A stretch of 64,000 bases of DNA from Hermatobates lingyangjiaoensis (GCA_026182355.1 JAPFBL010000233.1:1736001-1800000), one strand, 5' to 3'. Positions 11,326 through 23,304 are shown, numbered from the stretch's first letter. Notes: generated by a model from the letters alone, not told the origin. Translations and numbers: made by a program.

Positions 11326-11840
11326 TGTTTGTGTTTGTGCGTCTGAGTGTGTGTGTGAGTGAGTATGCAATAGATTGTGTGTACCCTATAAACAGCTCGG
11401 TGAGTCAAGTTTATATTTCACACAAAATTATTCCTTCATTGTAGATTTGCAATATTTTCTTGAGCTAAATATCGTAATTCAAAAGTCACTGCTATGGAAA
11501 AAATGAGTTTTTTTTAAAAAAGAAATATTTTCTCATAAACTGCTAAATTTAGAGTAGTGTTGAAATTTTGGCTAATACTATGAAAATAATTGCAGCATAT
11601 GGTATGGTAAGACAACTGAGAAATTTAATTAACACGAAAGTATATTTTGCCTAAATTTTACTTCTGGTAAATTCTGAAACATTTTAGATACCATATAACT
11701 TTAACAAATCTGGAATAAACTATACCAAAGGAATAACACTTTTTCAAGAATGAGCTAATTTTTTTCCAAAATCTGACGGACGGAATGGCTATAGTTAACA
11801 TTATATAATTTCAGAAGAAATAATGCAGGATGAATAGAGT
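11094..11840 (+). repeat. Old dispersed repeat R, copy 1, with internal (GT)n
   Basis: Collinear with 56455-57050: AAAGTATAGCGATC at the start, CCTAAAGTCTTCTATTGATG matching CCAGAAGTCGTTTTATGAAG, then a G/T microsatellite, then CAAGTTTATATTTCACACAAAATT and AAAAGTCACT, TTTTAAAA-AAATATTT and GTTGAAATTTTGGC. The match decays towards 11840. No coding capacity is preserved. The order of blocks in both copies shows common descent; the class of element is unknown. Confidence 0.7.
11205..11365. repeat. (GT)n microsatellite
   Basis: Long GT run interrupted by two GTCTTTGTGTAT variants and ending in GTTTGTGTTTGTG. The Thr-His and Cys-Val frames across it are artefacts. Confidence 0.95.
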
Positions 11841-12999
11841 ACTGTTTTTTTTTTATAAAAATTGTAATTAATAAAGCAAAAAGAAGGTAAAAAATAAATC
11901 AGATATTTTTAATAAACAATGAAAAATGCCATTTTTCGTAAAATAATTAACTTTATATCCTATTAAAATTTTAAAATAAAACATTTTATCAATTTGAAGG
12001 TAAGCGAGAACATTTTATAACAATGTCAGAACATACAGCATTTAAATTCTATTCTTTTCATATTATCTTTCCCATGTATTTGAAACCATTAAACTAAAGC
12101 AGTTTCAAACCCTTTTTATCTACAATATATGTGGGATCTTTAATTAAGGGATATTGAACACAAGCCAAGTTAGTCCTTTTCCTTTATTACCTGATAAACC
12201 CTTACATATATATTACCTCTCTGTTCTGAAGATAGCAATTGTAATCAGAAGTCCCTGCTTAACTTGGATTAAACTTAAACCATATGTGCATGGTAAAATA
12301 GCTTATTCTCTGATCATTGTATGTTCAATCTTTCATACTCCTCAAGGAGTTTAAATTATTTAATACTCTCATTTGCTTATATAGTATGTATATATTCTTA
12401 CTCTTGCATTTCAATCTATTACTCATTCCAAATTGATTTATATTTTTATAAATATTACATTAAAAACCTGTAAATTATATTTTTATATACTCATTCTTTC
12501 ATTTGATCTCATATATTAGGTTTGTTCATTGTTTAAATTTATATTTATAGTTTCATTTCATACCATTTATTATATTTTTTTATTCATTATAAAAAATTCT
12601 CAATTTATGTTTGACCTTCCTTTTGTTATAATAGTTTCAATTTGCATGGAATAGTGGTATTTTTTATTACATTATCCAGCTTTAGTAAGTCATGAAGATA
12701 TTGTGGGACAGTTCAAATTATTGCGTAGATTTATCATAAACATGCAGCAATACAGTAACTGAAGTGGTAAATGACATTTATTCATGTCTTTAGCCCTTAT
12801 TATTGTTTTTACAGACATTCATTTCTGAAAACAGAGGAGTTTTTTTGAGTGTTCTCTTTTACGTGTTTTTTTCCGTAATTTAGTTTGTACATGTATTAAT
12901 CACCATAAAATCGGAAAGGCTATTTATTCAAACTGGACACAATACGAGTTCAAAATCGAAGAAGTGACCGGGCTCGCGGGGCTGATTTTGTCAACCTTG
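11841..12999. other. AT-rich spacer, no gene seen
   Basis: A 66-codon frame at 12154-12354 has no recognisable domain. Nothing else is supported. Confidence 0.55.
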
Positions 13000-13110
13000 T
13001 CTACCGGTTCGGATATTTGCTGTTTCGTCTACAGCGTACTTGGTCTCCCTCTTTCTTTTCTCCTGAAGACGGCTTGCCCGAAAATTTGAGTTTGTATGTG
13101 TGTTTCTTTA
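13000..13110 (+). mobile_element. Family B terminus, single plus copy
   Basis: CTACCGGTTCGGATATTTG, GGTCTCCCTCTTTCTTT, then TCTCCTGAAGACGGC with hairpin GGC-TT-GCC, CGAAAATTTGAG and a tail. CTC (13060-13062) can pair with GAG (13088-13090). Unlike most family B copies no inverted partner is adjacent; instead an oppositely oriented family A terminus follows at 13168. Confidence 0.65.
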
Positions 13111-13167
13111 CTCTCTGTGTTAAAAATAACATATTTATTACAATTTATTTTATCTACTTATATATAC

Positions 13168-13284
13168 AACATTTCACATAAAAACGTGAAATAACAATCA
13201 ATGATCAAACCACGATATGAAATGGAAAGAAAAGACTAAAATCTTTCAACCGTAACAAGCGTTCTTCGTCAGAGTCAAAAGTTG
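13168..13284 (-). mobile_element. Family A terminus, single minus copy
   Basis: Complete minus-strand terminus: tail hairpin TTTCAC/GTGAAA, ATCAATGATCAAACCAC, then the hammerhead-like core at 13234-13276 ending in CTCTGACGA on the minus strand. No plus partner follows, so this is a lone terminus or a broken fold-back. Confidence 0.75.
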
Positions 13285-13971
13285 TTTTCACATACCCCTA
13301 TAAGAAAAATCTAATGGAGTCCACCTCTTTCGATTCATCTGTTAGGAAATTCTTGATTTAGAGTTGTTTAGAAGAGGTTACCACATGATGGAGGTTATGT
13401 GAATAAAATTTCTATAAAAGTTTAAAAAATATAGATTTACTTTTTTCTGATCCTTTTTACAGATTATTCTATCCCAACTTCAAATAAAGGAATAATTTTT
13501 TTTTAAACGGACCCGGATCCTGAATATAAATATGCTAATATACCATGAAAAATATATCAGCAAGTTAACGAGAGTTCGGTTAGAATGATCAAGAATGTTC
13601 TTATTAGTGTATCATAATTTTATGATATTTCAAAATGTACTATTACTTCTCTTATGACAGGTCAATCATTGATATTCGTTTCCTATTTATTTGTACTAAC
13701 ATTTTTAAATGTCAATAGGATAAATTTCTTATTTAATTGCAAAAAAATAATAATATTTATTATTCAATTTTATGTTATGAATATAATTGTTTCATTAATA
13801 GATTTTTTTTAATGGCTTAGATGCAAATATTTATTCTTGAAAATATGCAAACACATAATGGGATGTTATAGGAACTAGGGAGTCCCACAGATACAAGATG
13901 GCTTTCAGATGGTTCATACGCAATCGACGGCTGGCCCTGATTATAATGAAAATATTTTATTTTATATTGAA
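13285..13971. other. AT-rich spacer, no gene seen
   Basis: Unrecognised sequence with no frame above 60 codons. Confidence 0.5.
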
Positions 13972-14947
13972 CTAGCTGACCTACCCGTCTTTACCCGGGA
14001 AACAATTTAATTCCAACTCTAATAATAAATTACATATAACGAAAAGAATTTTAATTTTCTATAGTTCCGTTACATTTAACTTTTTTGAGATAAACGAAAT
14101 TAATACAGAATTAAAATTATAGATTACGGAAAAAAGGTATAATCTAACTAATTTGTATAATATTATTGGTAGTTGATAGACTAGATTAAATAAATAATAA
14201 ACAGAATATTTTTTGCCGAACAATACATAAAGAAATGAAACATCTTCTAGTTAGATATCATCGATATATATATGAATTTATCATTTTGCCTATATGGAGT
14301 AGGGCCGGATACTAATTACTAATAATTAAATATTTTAAACAAACAAATTAATCAATCAGGATAAATAAAGAAGCCTTACATCTATTAAACTTAAACAATA
14401 CTTTAACTATTCTTTTAAGATTAGAATTAATGGTTCAAATACTATCATTATTATTCGTAATACTATCATGCATACTTAATGTTAATAAGTTATTATTTAA
14501 CGCATAACTTTCTTTAACGCTTATAGCAAGTTAAACCAATTAGATATGAAAAGTTAATTGTAAACTATTGATAATAGCTAAAGCCTTGTTAAAGTTAATA
14601 AGAAACCCATATAAAATTACAAAAATTGTCTTTAATATCAATCTGAAAAAATTTCCAATTGAACAAAGCATGTGGAAATATTATCATAAAGAGTAACCTA
14701 CTTGCGGGTGCTATTACCAATTAAATTCAAAATGTAAACAAACAGGTTATTAAGCAAACCTTATCTATTATAATATTTTTGGGATATTACCTGAACCAGA
14801 ACTCTAATTTTTAAAAAAACTTTACATAAACCTTCCCGGGGATATACCTAATAATTTCCTAAATTTTCCATAGCGATTGGATGTATGGTTTTTGAATCTG
14901 TCGAGTACAAACAAACAGACATACATTCATTTTTATATATATAGAGA
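13972..14947. mobile_element. Possible nonautonomous element of unknown class
   Basis: Begins with ACTAGCTGACCTACCCG and TTACCCGGGAAAC and ends with CGGGGATATACC, GTACAAACAAACAGACATAC, then TTTTATATATATAGAGATT. This pairing of a GC-rich start and an AAACAGACA...TATATATAG end is a pattern I associate with dispersed nonautonomous elements in arthropod genomes. The 900-bp interior has no coding capacity. Similar end sequence appears reversed near 3940-4020 and near 46705-46740. Class and exact ends are uncertain. Confidence 0.45.
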
Positions 14948-15008
14948 TTTAAAAAAAAAAGGTAAATGATAAATTAATTATTTCATTATTAAATATATGT
15001 TTTATAAG

Positions 15009-15504
15009 TTAGATGGAAAATATGGTGAGATTATTGGATGTTGTTAGAGTAAGGTAAAGTGGGATAGTGGAGCGGTGGGGGATGGCAGAGGAGTGGGGGG
15101 TAAATAAGTCCGAGAAGGGCTTAGCGAAGCCCATAATTATGAAGAATAAGAGGGTAATCTGATACACAGCAATAAAGTGGAAAGCCCGCGCTGTTGCTCC
15201 CAATAAACTGGCCCTCTTCATCTCTCTCTCTCTAACTAAAACCAGATTCCTATCTACTCTTTCTTTTCTATAAGTAACCCCACACATTGCTTGATTCAAT
15301 ATATAGCCAAGTAGAAACTTCCTTACCCCCACCACAACCATCAACTCAAAATAAACGACTTGCATCCAATTCAAGTTAGAACTTTTGATTAGTTCTTCTC
15401 TATAGATGATAATAGAACAAATATTCATATTTTTGAAACAATAAAGACACGTTTCATAACTTTATGAACACAATTGTAGTTTAGAGTTAAGTTTTAGTAA
15501 CTGT
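15009..15504. other. Spacer with mixed-composition block
   Basis: A 139-codon minus-strand frame spans 15009-15428, the longest non-repeat frame in the window. It has no domain I recognise and no convincing start context or splice structure. I leave it uncalled. The block 15060-15330 is less AT-rich than its neighbours. Confidence 0.4.
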
Positions 15505-15509
15505 TCAAT

Positions 15510-15772
15510 ACCCTCTGTGGTCTTTGAGATGAATAGATCTGTGCACGTCATTCCTCGGAGAGGACGTTAAGCCGTCAGTCCCGAGCCATTACAATGTCAA
15601 CTACTCGGTAAAGATCTCTAATAAAAATACACTTGTGTTAGGCAAAATTTAGGAGCGTCAATGTAGAATCACAGTGTAGTATCAAAAAAAGCAAATATTT
15701 CACCTGAAAATATGTTTATTCACTTGTGCGACTACCACTGCAACCTAACCTAACATAATCTAACTTAAGTAA
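15510..15772 (+). mobile_element. SINE body, 5' truncated, plus strand
   Basis: Lacks the tRNA head. The body matches 54540-54800: GCACGTCATTCCTCGGAGAG, GACGTTAAGCCGTCAGTCC, CTCGGTAAAGATCTC, TTAGGCAAAATTTAGGAGCG, then TACCACTGCAACCTAACC. The end keeps one CCTAACCTAAC motif followed by degenerate TAATCTAACTTAA. Confidence 0.75.
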
Positions 15773-16881
15773 GTGTGAAGAAATATTTTAGGCTCTGCTA
15801 TAAGCTATTGTACTTTCAAAGATTCATAATTTATTAAGAGGATCAATGCAAGAAAAAAACCAGAAATATTGAATAATACGAGTAATAAAAACTTTATATA
15901 GAATGTAATTTTGTTTGAAGCGCAATTAACTAATATTTGTTGAGTAATTTTTTAATTTTAGTTAAAAAAATATTGATAGTAAAATTATAAGTAGTTTTTG
16001 TTCCCTGCTTGACGCTGGTTAATAAATAAATAAATTAGAATAATAAACGAGAATATACACGTAATATTAGATATTTTTTTGTTATTAAATGATCATATAT
16101 TTATATTAAATTACATATTAATATTAACTGCATTATTGTACATTAATTAATTATTGTACATTGCATTAATGTACATTACATTACATATATTAATATTACA
16201 TATTAACTGCAGTATGTAATATGTTAAAAAAAAGATGTATAAAACCTTTTTGCAATTGTAAAATATTTCTATAATCAGGTCTTATAATGCAGAATATTAG
16301 TTTTTAATTGTTTAAAACATTGTATAACTGCCAAAAACTTATTTAGAATGATTATTGCGCATATACAATGTATTTAAGGAGATTAAATTTAATTGGTACT
16401 TTGCTATAATACTTACATGAGACACAAAATAACAGCAAAAAGTATAAAACAGTGAGAAGAGAGACCAGCTTCAATAAATAGCTTGGTCAGAAAACACATG
16501 GAACTTTAGAAAAACAACCACACGACAAGGAAAACAGTTAAAACGAAACACTACACTGGATTTGTGAGGAAAGGAGATTTAGATTTTATTCAAGCCTTTA
16601 CTAGTGGCGAAACCAGGATTTTGTCCATGGTAGTTGATTTGTTGTGGAGGGAGTGAGTTAAATCCTAAGCCTCCATACAATCAGAGGTGAGCTGTAAACC
16701 CCTAGGGAACCTTTTAGAAATGTAGGCAAACCTAACAGTCATTTTTAGTGATTCTGATTTGAAATTACGTCTGTGTTATATTTTTCCAATAAGTAACCAC
16801 CCAATCAAAGTTGTGCACTTAACTTTTATTTTGTTGTTTGTAATTTCTATGCAAACAACATATATTTCTATATATAAAATT
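15773..16881. other. AT-rich spacer with TACATTA-type low-complexity
   Basis: 16100-16215 is a run of overlapping ATTACATATTAATATT and ATTGTACATTA motifs with internal dyad symmetry. The rest is unassigned. Confidence 0.55.
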
Positions 16882-17083
16882 GCACATAAACACGTAAAAT
16901 TACAATAAATTATTAAACCACAATATGAAATGGTCAAAAAATAGTAAAGTCTTTCAACCGTAACATTAGGTCTTTTGACCCAAAACTCAGTTGGGTTTTT
17001 GACTCTGACGAAGACCGCTTGTTACGGTTGAAAGATCTTACTCTTTTTGTTTTCATTGCGTATTGTGGTTTGATCATATATCT
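16882..17083. mobile_element. Family A fold-back
   Basis: Minus copy 16882-16975 with part of the core lost, then plus copy 16990-17083 with an intact hammerhead-like segment (GACT at 17001, CTGACGA, hairpin, GAAAGATCTTACTC to 17043). Helix I is weakened by the final ACTC. The tail ends at GGTTTGATCAT. A family B tail follows within 50 bp. Confidence 0.7.
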
Positions 17084-17129
17084 ATACACTTTTTCGTTGG
17101 ATGTACGAACAGAAAAGGACAAATATAAA

Positions 17130-17205
17130 CCGAAAATTTAAACCGACAATTAGAGACTGTAAGTGTGTGCATTTAATTTCTCTATGTTTCTTTTTCTACA
17201 TTGAA
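17130..17205 (+). mobile_element. Family B tail fragment
   Basis: Contains ACCGACAATTAGAGACTG, GTGTGTGCATTTAATTTCTC and TATGTTTCTTTTTCTACATTG, the tail of family B, without its CTGAAGA segment. Confidence 0.65.
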
Positions 17206-17266
17206 ACATAGTATTCTATATAGTCTTCTACATAGTATTATATATATATAATACTATTTTGTTTTT

Positions 17267-17605
17267 TTATCGAGGTTTATTCTAACTTCAAGCAATAAAA
17301 CACTGCTAAGCCGATGTTTCCACTATATTTGTAGACATCTTCCAGGCTACATCAATACAGAATTTAATTACAATAACATGAAAAAATATTTATAAGTTGC
17401 ATTATTTAATTAATATATACATAATTATTTTGATATTTTGCTATTGCAAGGAAAGAACTGCATAACCATTGTATTCAAATCAGCCTAACGTGCTGCATCT
17501 AGCGCAGAAATTAAATTCTGTAATGATATAACTCTGAGGATGTCTACAAATATAGAGCGAAACGTCGGCTTAAAAGTTGTTGAATTGTTTGAAGAAAGAC
17601 CAATC
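17267..17605. mobile_element. Family E fold-back
   Basis: Left arm 17267-17365 (minus) and right arm 17495-17605 (plus) are imperfect complements. The right arm reads CTGAGGA, T, a hairpin around TCTACAAATATAGA, then GAAACGTCGGCTT (17534-17572). The left arm has the complement AAGCCGATGTTT and TTTGTAGACATCTTCCAG. The unpaired centre is about 130 bp. Confidence 0.6.
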
Positions 17606-19004
17606 ATCTACAAAAAATAAAAATAGTATTAAATATTTGTTTTCAAGACAAGAAAATATTCATCATATATAAATATATGTACATTTATTAATTTGTAGTG
17701 TGTAATGTTAGCATTGATATAGGTGATTAGATTTTAAGTAGATGAAAATAGTTTGAAAAACTTCACAGCTGAAATAAAAATCAGATTACATAAAAAAGAG
17801 TAAACGTTTCATAATTATAATTAATTTAGTAAATATATTTTATTAAACAGAACAGAATATTTGAAATGATGTTTATATAATTGCAAATATTTTTCATTCT
17901 TCTTGTTTTCGTTATTCCTGCATTGTAAAATAGTATCTATACGGGATCTTGACATGATTCTTTAGACATCAGCCATGATTTGGACATCAATTGAAGTTTA
18001 CTGATTCTTCTTTCTTTTTTTTGAAAATAGCAGAATTTTATTGAATTATAACTAACAAATTTTATCAAGAATGTTATATACTATATTAGAGAGAGTTTGT
18101 TTTCGTTATTTTGTCGTACGTTTTATGTTACTTTAAGGGAAGTGTAGAAAATTTGAAAAAAACATGTCCATTTTGATGAGTTACACATTTTGATTTTTGG
18201 ATTGATTTTTGAAGTGTGTTGAGTGCATGTGCAAGTGGTGTTTTGTACAAGTGGTCAATGTGCGTCTGATCCAAAAATTGAATGATTAGAACTAACTCAT
18301 AGATCAAATTTATATAAAACGTTTTTTGTATTTTTTTAGAAATAGACAATTTCTATTGTTTTTTAGTATTATTTCCTCATGACGATTCAACCTTATTGTG
18401 GAAAATGAGTTTTTTTAAACAATTTTTTTATCTTTAAATACTAAAGCTAGAAAGCTGAAATATTGTAGTTATTAAAAAATTAATATTTTTATTAAATGAA
18501 AAACGCTTCAGAATATAACAATAAAAAATATGAGGCGCAGAAAAAATATGAACATTTTGATATATTATGAATCGTTTTCTTGAATTTCAAAAATATTGGT
18601 ATAAAAAAATTTAATTTAATCAAATAGCCATGTTATAAGAATCAACTATTTTCCATAAAATGTGCAAAATGATCACATTCTTTTCGTGAGTGAAAAAAAT
18701 ATATGTTCCCACTAAACTACAAGGAAAGGAAAATATTATATCCTAGTATAAGGTATTTAATCAAAAATTAATTTGGTAAATAAAAATAAAAGTAAAAATA
18801 TCTTGTTGGTTGAAAGAGGTCGTTTTTTAGAAAGTAAAACTCTACAAAGAAAAGACAAAACAGGATCTACCAGTCGGTTTTGAGCAATTAACTGAGAAAA
18901 TGTTATTACGATCCAGATGAACAAATTTATGAAGCATTAATTTTTTCACAAAAATCCGTACAGTACTTAAATCAAGTTAATGTTATATCTCAACATTGAT
19001 TTCT
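17606..19004. other. AT-rich spacer, no gene seen
   Basis: A 73-codon minus frame at 18128-18349 has no recognisable domain. 18360-18700 vaguely resembles the poly-T rich 3' part of repeat R but I cannot align it confidently. Confidence 0.5.
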
Positions 19005-19222
19005 GATTTTTCCTAACTCAAGTGAATTTAAAGTAGGGACCTTTAACGAGTACCTGACATTGTATAGGCTCGGGACTGACGGTTTAACGTTCTCTGGGGG
19101 AGATGACGTGCTCAGATGTATTCACCTCCTACGTAAATAAATCGAAGGCCAGAGTGGGCATTCAACCCTGGACCTACCAGTTCAGAGGCAAGCTCGTTGC
19201 CATTGAGCCAACTTGGCCCCCT
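19005..19222 (-). mobile_element. SINE, minus strand, 3' truncated
   Basis: Read on minus: GGGGGCCAAGTTGGCTCAATGG (box A), GGTAGGTCCAGGGTTGAATGCC (box B region), TTTATTTACGTAGGAGGTGAATACA, then ACGTTAAACCGTCAGTCCCG, TCGTTAAAGGTCCCTAC and TTGAGTTAGG. It keeps the tRNA head and the first two-thirds of the body but not the CCTAA tail. Confidence 0.8.
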
Positions 19223-20285
19223 TACAATATTCTATATACACTAAAAAAATAAACTCTTTCCTTCTCTGAATCAATACATTTAATTCGTCAGTAATGAAGA
19301 ATAATTCCATTTTTTCAAGAAGCCAACACAAAATGAAGAATTAATGAGGCGTTGTCTAATAAACGGTAACTTGTTGCTGAACAAAATACAAGAAGGCATT
19401 AGACATGATCTTTTGAAAGAAAAAAGTATCCAAAACCAAATCTTCTTCATCACAAAAAAAAACACTTTAATTTGTACTTCATTTGTTTTTATGGACCCGA
19501 TAATAATAACAAAATAAATATTAATATTAGCTTAAAATCATACATTTATCATATATACATTTATATATACATCTATACATTTTTTTAAATATATAATATA
19601 TAAAATTTGTATATTCGTACTTTTCACATATACAAATTTTATTAGCAAAGCATCGTGTGTTGACAAAGAAGTTTTCTCGTTCAGCTTTAACGACTAATTT
19701 ACTTTAACTAATTTATTTTATAAACATGGTATATGTATTATACAATTAGAAAATAATAGGATAGTATATTATAATTTATTCATTTGAGTAGTTTGATTAT
19801 ATGCAATATAGTAAATTTCAGAAAAACACTATGAGTATAAAAAAGGTTTGTTTTCTTAATATTTATGTGTATGTGTGGAAAACGTGGATAATATTTATGT
19901 AAAGATTAGTAAATAAAACTTAGTAAATTACTGCATAACTGGGATACTAAAATTAAGTACTAAAAATCAGGCATTTTTGCACTATCTGAGTTATAATTTC
20001 TGATTAATTTTCTACATTTATTTCTTATATAGATCGTAAATATTCTAACAATAAAGTAACAGCTCTTGTATTTCCTAACCTTAGGACTCAGGTTTATGTG
20101 CAAATGTAAGCTCAGGTTGCTTTTAATAAGATTTTTAAATTGTAATAGAACTGTGAAATGTTTATATTAATATTTTCTAAATCTTTGCAACTTATAAAAG
20201 AAAGTACCATGGGAGTGATAACATAATGCAGTATCAATCAATCCACTCTTCTCAACCCCTCACCATGATGATTCTGCATCTTGTG
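19223..20285. other. AT-rich spacer, no gene seen
   Basis: Includes a TATATACAT-rich run at 19550-19610. No gene or repeat copy recognised. Confidence 0.55.
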
Positions 20286-20431
20286 TATCAGTTGGGTTTT
20301 TGACTCTGACGAAGACTGCTTGTGACGGTTGAAAGATCTTGGTCTTTTTCACTTTGTCTTTTTCATTTGGAGCCTTTTCAAATTGTGGTTTGATCATTGA
20401 TTGTTATTTCACCTGTTTATGTGAAATCTTA
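20286..20431 (+). mobile_element. Family A terminus, single plus copy
   Basis: CAGTTGGGTTTTTGACTCTG, then CTGACGA, A, hairpin, GAAAGATCTTGGTC (hammerhead-like region 20302-20344), followed by the usual tail ending in the TTTCAC/GTGAAA hairpin. The tail contains a local duplication of CTTTTTCACTTTGTC-like sequence. No inverted partner is adjacent. Confidence 0.75.
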
Positions 20432-21654
20432 TATAAGATAAAAAAAATGGTAAAAAATACATTATTTGAAAATTTATTTATTTTAAATATTTATATGGTC
20501 AAAAACATTGTTGAGGTCAAAATCTATCAGAGTTTGTTTCCAAATACAGTGTAAACTACTGCATGAAGGAAAGTAAGAATCTAATTTATCCAAATGTTGT
20601 AAGAACAAAACTATTTAGAATTCTTGTTAAAAAAAGATTTAATGATATTGATATTCGTTTGTCTTTTATGGATAAGCCGAATATTTACCTGCTTATATAA
20701 ATGGAGGAAGAATTTAATGTAATGGGAAAGACAAGTGGGTAAATAGATATGCTCGGCAAAGCGAGGTAGAAGCGAGTGCCTCTAAGACATTCAGGATAAA
20801 CGTGAATATCAAGCCAACCTTCAATATAAGTCTCTCGGATCAACGCTACGAATATCCTCTTTATTGCTGGCACAGTGTGGAGGCAGTAAACACTCCAAAC
20901 GATTTAATCAATACCTCTATTAAAGCTGGTTCTCGCCCTTTTCTCCAATGCTTTCCAATTGGCCATCATTTCAAATTTACAGCTTGAACCAATCAAACCA
21001 TCCCACGAAATAGGCTTCCTTCTCAATTTCATCTGTATATAATATACAAAGCTTTCTTAGATTATAATCTTCTAAATATCAATTGAAAAGCCGTAAACAC
21101 CATTATTTACATCGCAGAGCGATAACAGTCATGTGGTAGTAAAGAAAGACATAACTCACTTAATCATATTTTTCCTATTCATTTCTACTGCAAAACAAAT
21201 AAAGTCATATTTACTTGTTTGAATAAATATCATCATCAGAGGGATAATACCACCATAAATCATTCTTAAATTAAGTTGTGCACTTATTTTTTAGGCAATT
21301 TAATTAATAATATTAACCCATTAGAATGTGGTAACTAATATGTCTCCTTGCTTTTTCGATTTATTGTCTCATGGAATCCCTGTGTGCTAGTGTTTTAAAA
21401 CGGGTGTTAAGTCTAGTGTTAGTGTCTAACGGAAAACAGGTCTGTCCAAGGGAACAATTTTACCTGCAAACTTCTAAAACCACTTCCTAATAATGACTAT
21501 ATATTAATTTTTTTACCCAACGCCTATTTGTGGCTGGTGTGTCATTGGACGGCTTGCCGTGCAGTAGAGCCGGGTGTCAGTTCTTTTCAAGTATTCTCAT
21601 GTGCAACAACTCCCAGGCCACAGAATCAAGCAGGGGAAAATCCCTGAAGCAAGC
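20432..21654. other. Spacer with mixed-composition block
   Basis: 20740-21010 is less AT-rich and open on plus from 20802 (61 codons) and on minus (62 codons), with no recognisable domain. Nothing else is supported. Confidence 0.45.
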
Positions 21655-21786
21655 CCCTGGTCAAATTTTCCTCCTCTTTCGTTTGTCCCTAAATATAGCA
21701 GATTAACAGGGTAACCTTGCGAAGGCTGAAAGTCGTAGTTGAGTGTCAGAGGCTATTAAAGGCGCTTAATCACTCCATTACTACCC
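21655..21786 (+). repeat. Dispersed repeat S, copy 1
   Basis: Shares CCCCTGGTCA, TTTTCCTCCTCTTTCGTTTG, TCCCTAAATATAGCAGATTA, ACAGGGTAACCT and the shared terminal block TTAATCACTCCATTACTACCCC with 52305-52443. Both copies stop at the same base, suggesting a defined 3' end. No coding capacity. Possibly a SINE or LINE tail. Confidence 0.7.
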
Positions 21787-22699
21787 CAAATATGCAGTTA
21801 AAAATATATCTTTATATTTTTATTTATGAAGCAATAAAAAAAATTCCTTTAAATTTCTTTTGCATGTATAATTTATCTAATATAACACACTTTTTATGAA
21901 CTATATAATGAGTTTTAAAATTAGATTAAAAAAATGCTACTACAAAATAAAGTTAATAATGTGGAAATAATCTCTGTATTAAGAAGTTAGGATGATTTCA
22001 AGGTAATTTTAAAATAATCTACACTGTCGTTATCCCTCAAATGTACATCAAATGCAGCCATTATTAGACAATTTGGCAGGGAAAAGAAGTTTAGCTGAGA
22101 GACTCGACAGAATTTCCGATGCATTTACTTCACCATTTGAAGAGTGTTTTCAAAAAATTAGCAGCCTGCTTCATATCCGAGAATGCTTTCCTTCTACACT
22201 TAAGAAAGTCATCCGTAATAAATCAAACAACAAACCGCCTCTCTCAAGCAGTATTTGCGCACGAATCTTATTTCAGTTCGTAGATTTTAGGCTCATTTTA
22301 AAATAACATACTGTGATATATAAGTAGATATATTCAAGTCATTGCTACTACGAAATGGCTGATTTATTAGATCTTCTAATATAAAAGATCTTCTCTATTT
22401 TGCAGCACTTTAACTTATTATTATCAGTATAAGAAATGGATGAAAAAATATACCGCTTATTTGAGTGTAATGTTATATAACACGATTATTGGATGTAAAT
22501 CTATATAAATTCTTAATTGCTTATATTAATATAATGAAAAAGCAAGAACTCTTTGAATTTTGCATGCTCTGTTAACCATAATTTCAATTTTTTTTCTGTT
22601 CCAGTGATACACTGGAACGTGTATACGTATATAATAATGGCATAATACAATAATACGTATATATTAATCATATACGTGATTACATACGTTTACGGTTTT
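21787..22699. other. AT-rich spacer, no gene seen
   Basis: An 84-codon plus frame at 22052-22306 is less AT-rich than its flanks but has no domain I recognise. Confidence 0.45.
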
Positions 22700-23035
22700 A
22701 ACTAAGTTGCGTATGTTGTTATTATGTGTGAGACACAAAAGTTAGACTCGTGTTTGCATGCTCTGGGATTTTTTGCTGTTGAAAAAAATAATTACCCGTG
22801 GAATAACTTATACCACTTATAAAGTATTTTGTTTTTTTTTTTTGCCGAAGTTGATTCACTGTAACTCATTGCCAAAATTTTCAAGAATTTTTGAGCACCT
22901 AATACCATTTTTTGCACAAAAATAAATATAAACTCTCTGCTCCATTATTTTCAACAGCGAAAAATTGCCATGCACGCAAAAACACGTATAACCTCTCTTG
23001 CCTCTAACATAAAAACAACACATTCTATACAGTCA
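22700..23035. repeat. Imperfect fold-back around 22.7-23.0 kb
   Basis: Left arm 22705-22795 (GTTGTTATTATGTGTGAGAC, GTTTGCATGCTCTGG, TTTTTTGCTGTTGAAAA) is complementary with mismatches to right arm 22945-23035 (TTTTCAACAGCGAAAAATTG, CATGCACGCAAAAACACG, CATAAAAACAACAC). The loop is about 150 bp. No core motif of the PLE type was noticed, so this may be a MITE-like relic. Confidence 0.55.
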
Positions 23036-23170
23036 AAAACAGTGAACATTTGATCAAGACGAGTGTAGTCCTTTTTGAACAACAACAAAAATTTTGAAAT
23101 TATAGTGTACAGAGCACGCGACATTCATAATGTCTCCTTACCTTTTGATCACACTTCGTAAGTATCTCAC

Positions 23171-23256
23171 AACCCCCAGAATAGTACATCTATTTATAAA
23201 GTTGATATTACATAACCCCCAGAATAGTACATCTATTTATAAAGTTGATATTACAC
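23171..23256. repeat. 43-bp tandem duplication
   Basis: AACCCCCAGAATAGTACATC through GTTGATATTACA occurs twice with a 43-bp period, directly followed by a (TA)n tract (about 23257-23303). Confidence 0.9.
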
Positions 23257-23264
23257 TATATATA

Positions 23265-23303
<39 letters not shown>
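23257..23303. repeat. (TA)n microsatellite
   Basis: Nearly uninterrupted TA with one TATTATA break. Confidence 0.95.

Positions 23304-23304
<1 letters not shown>

Noticed and set aside
11124..11444. Thr-His and Cys-Val repeat frames on both strands
   Set aside because: Products of the (GT)n microsatellite inside repeat R.
15009..15428. 139-codon minus-strand frame
   Set aside because: Longest non-repeat frame, but no recognisable domain, no supporting start context, and background-like codon use; chance frames of this size are expected in 64 kb.
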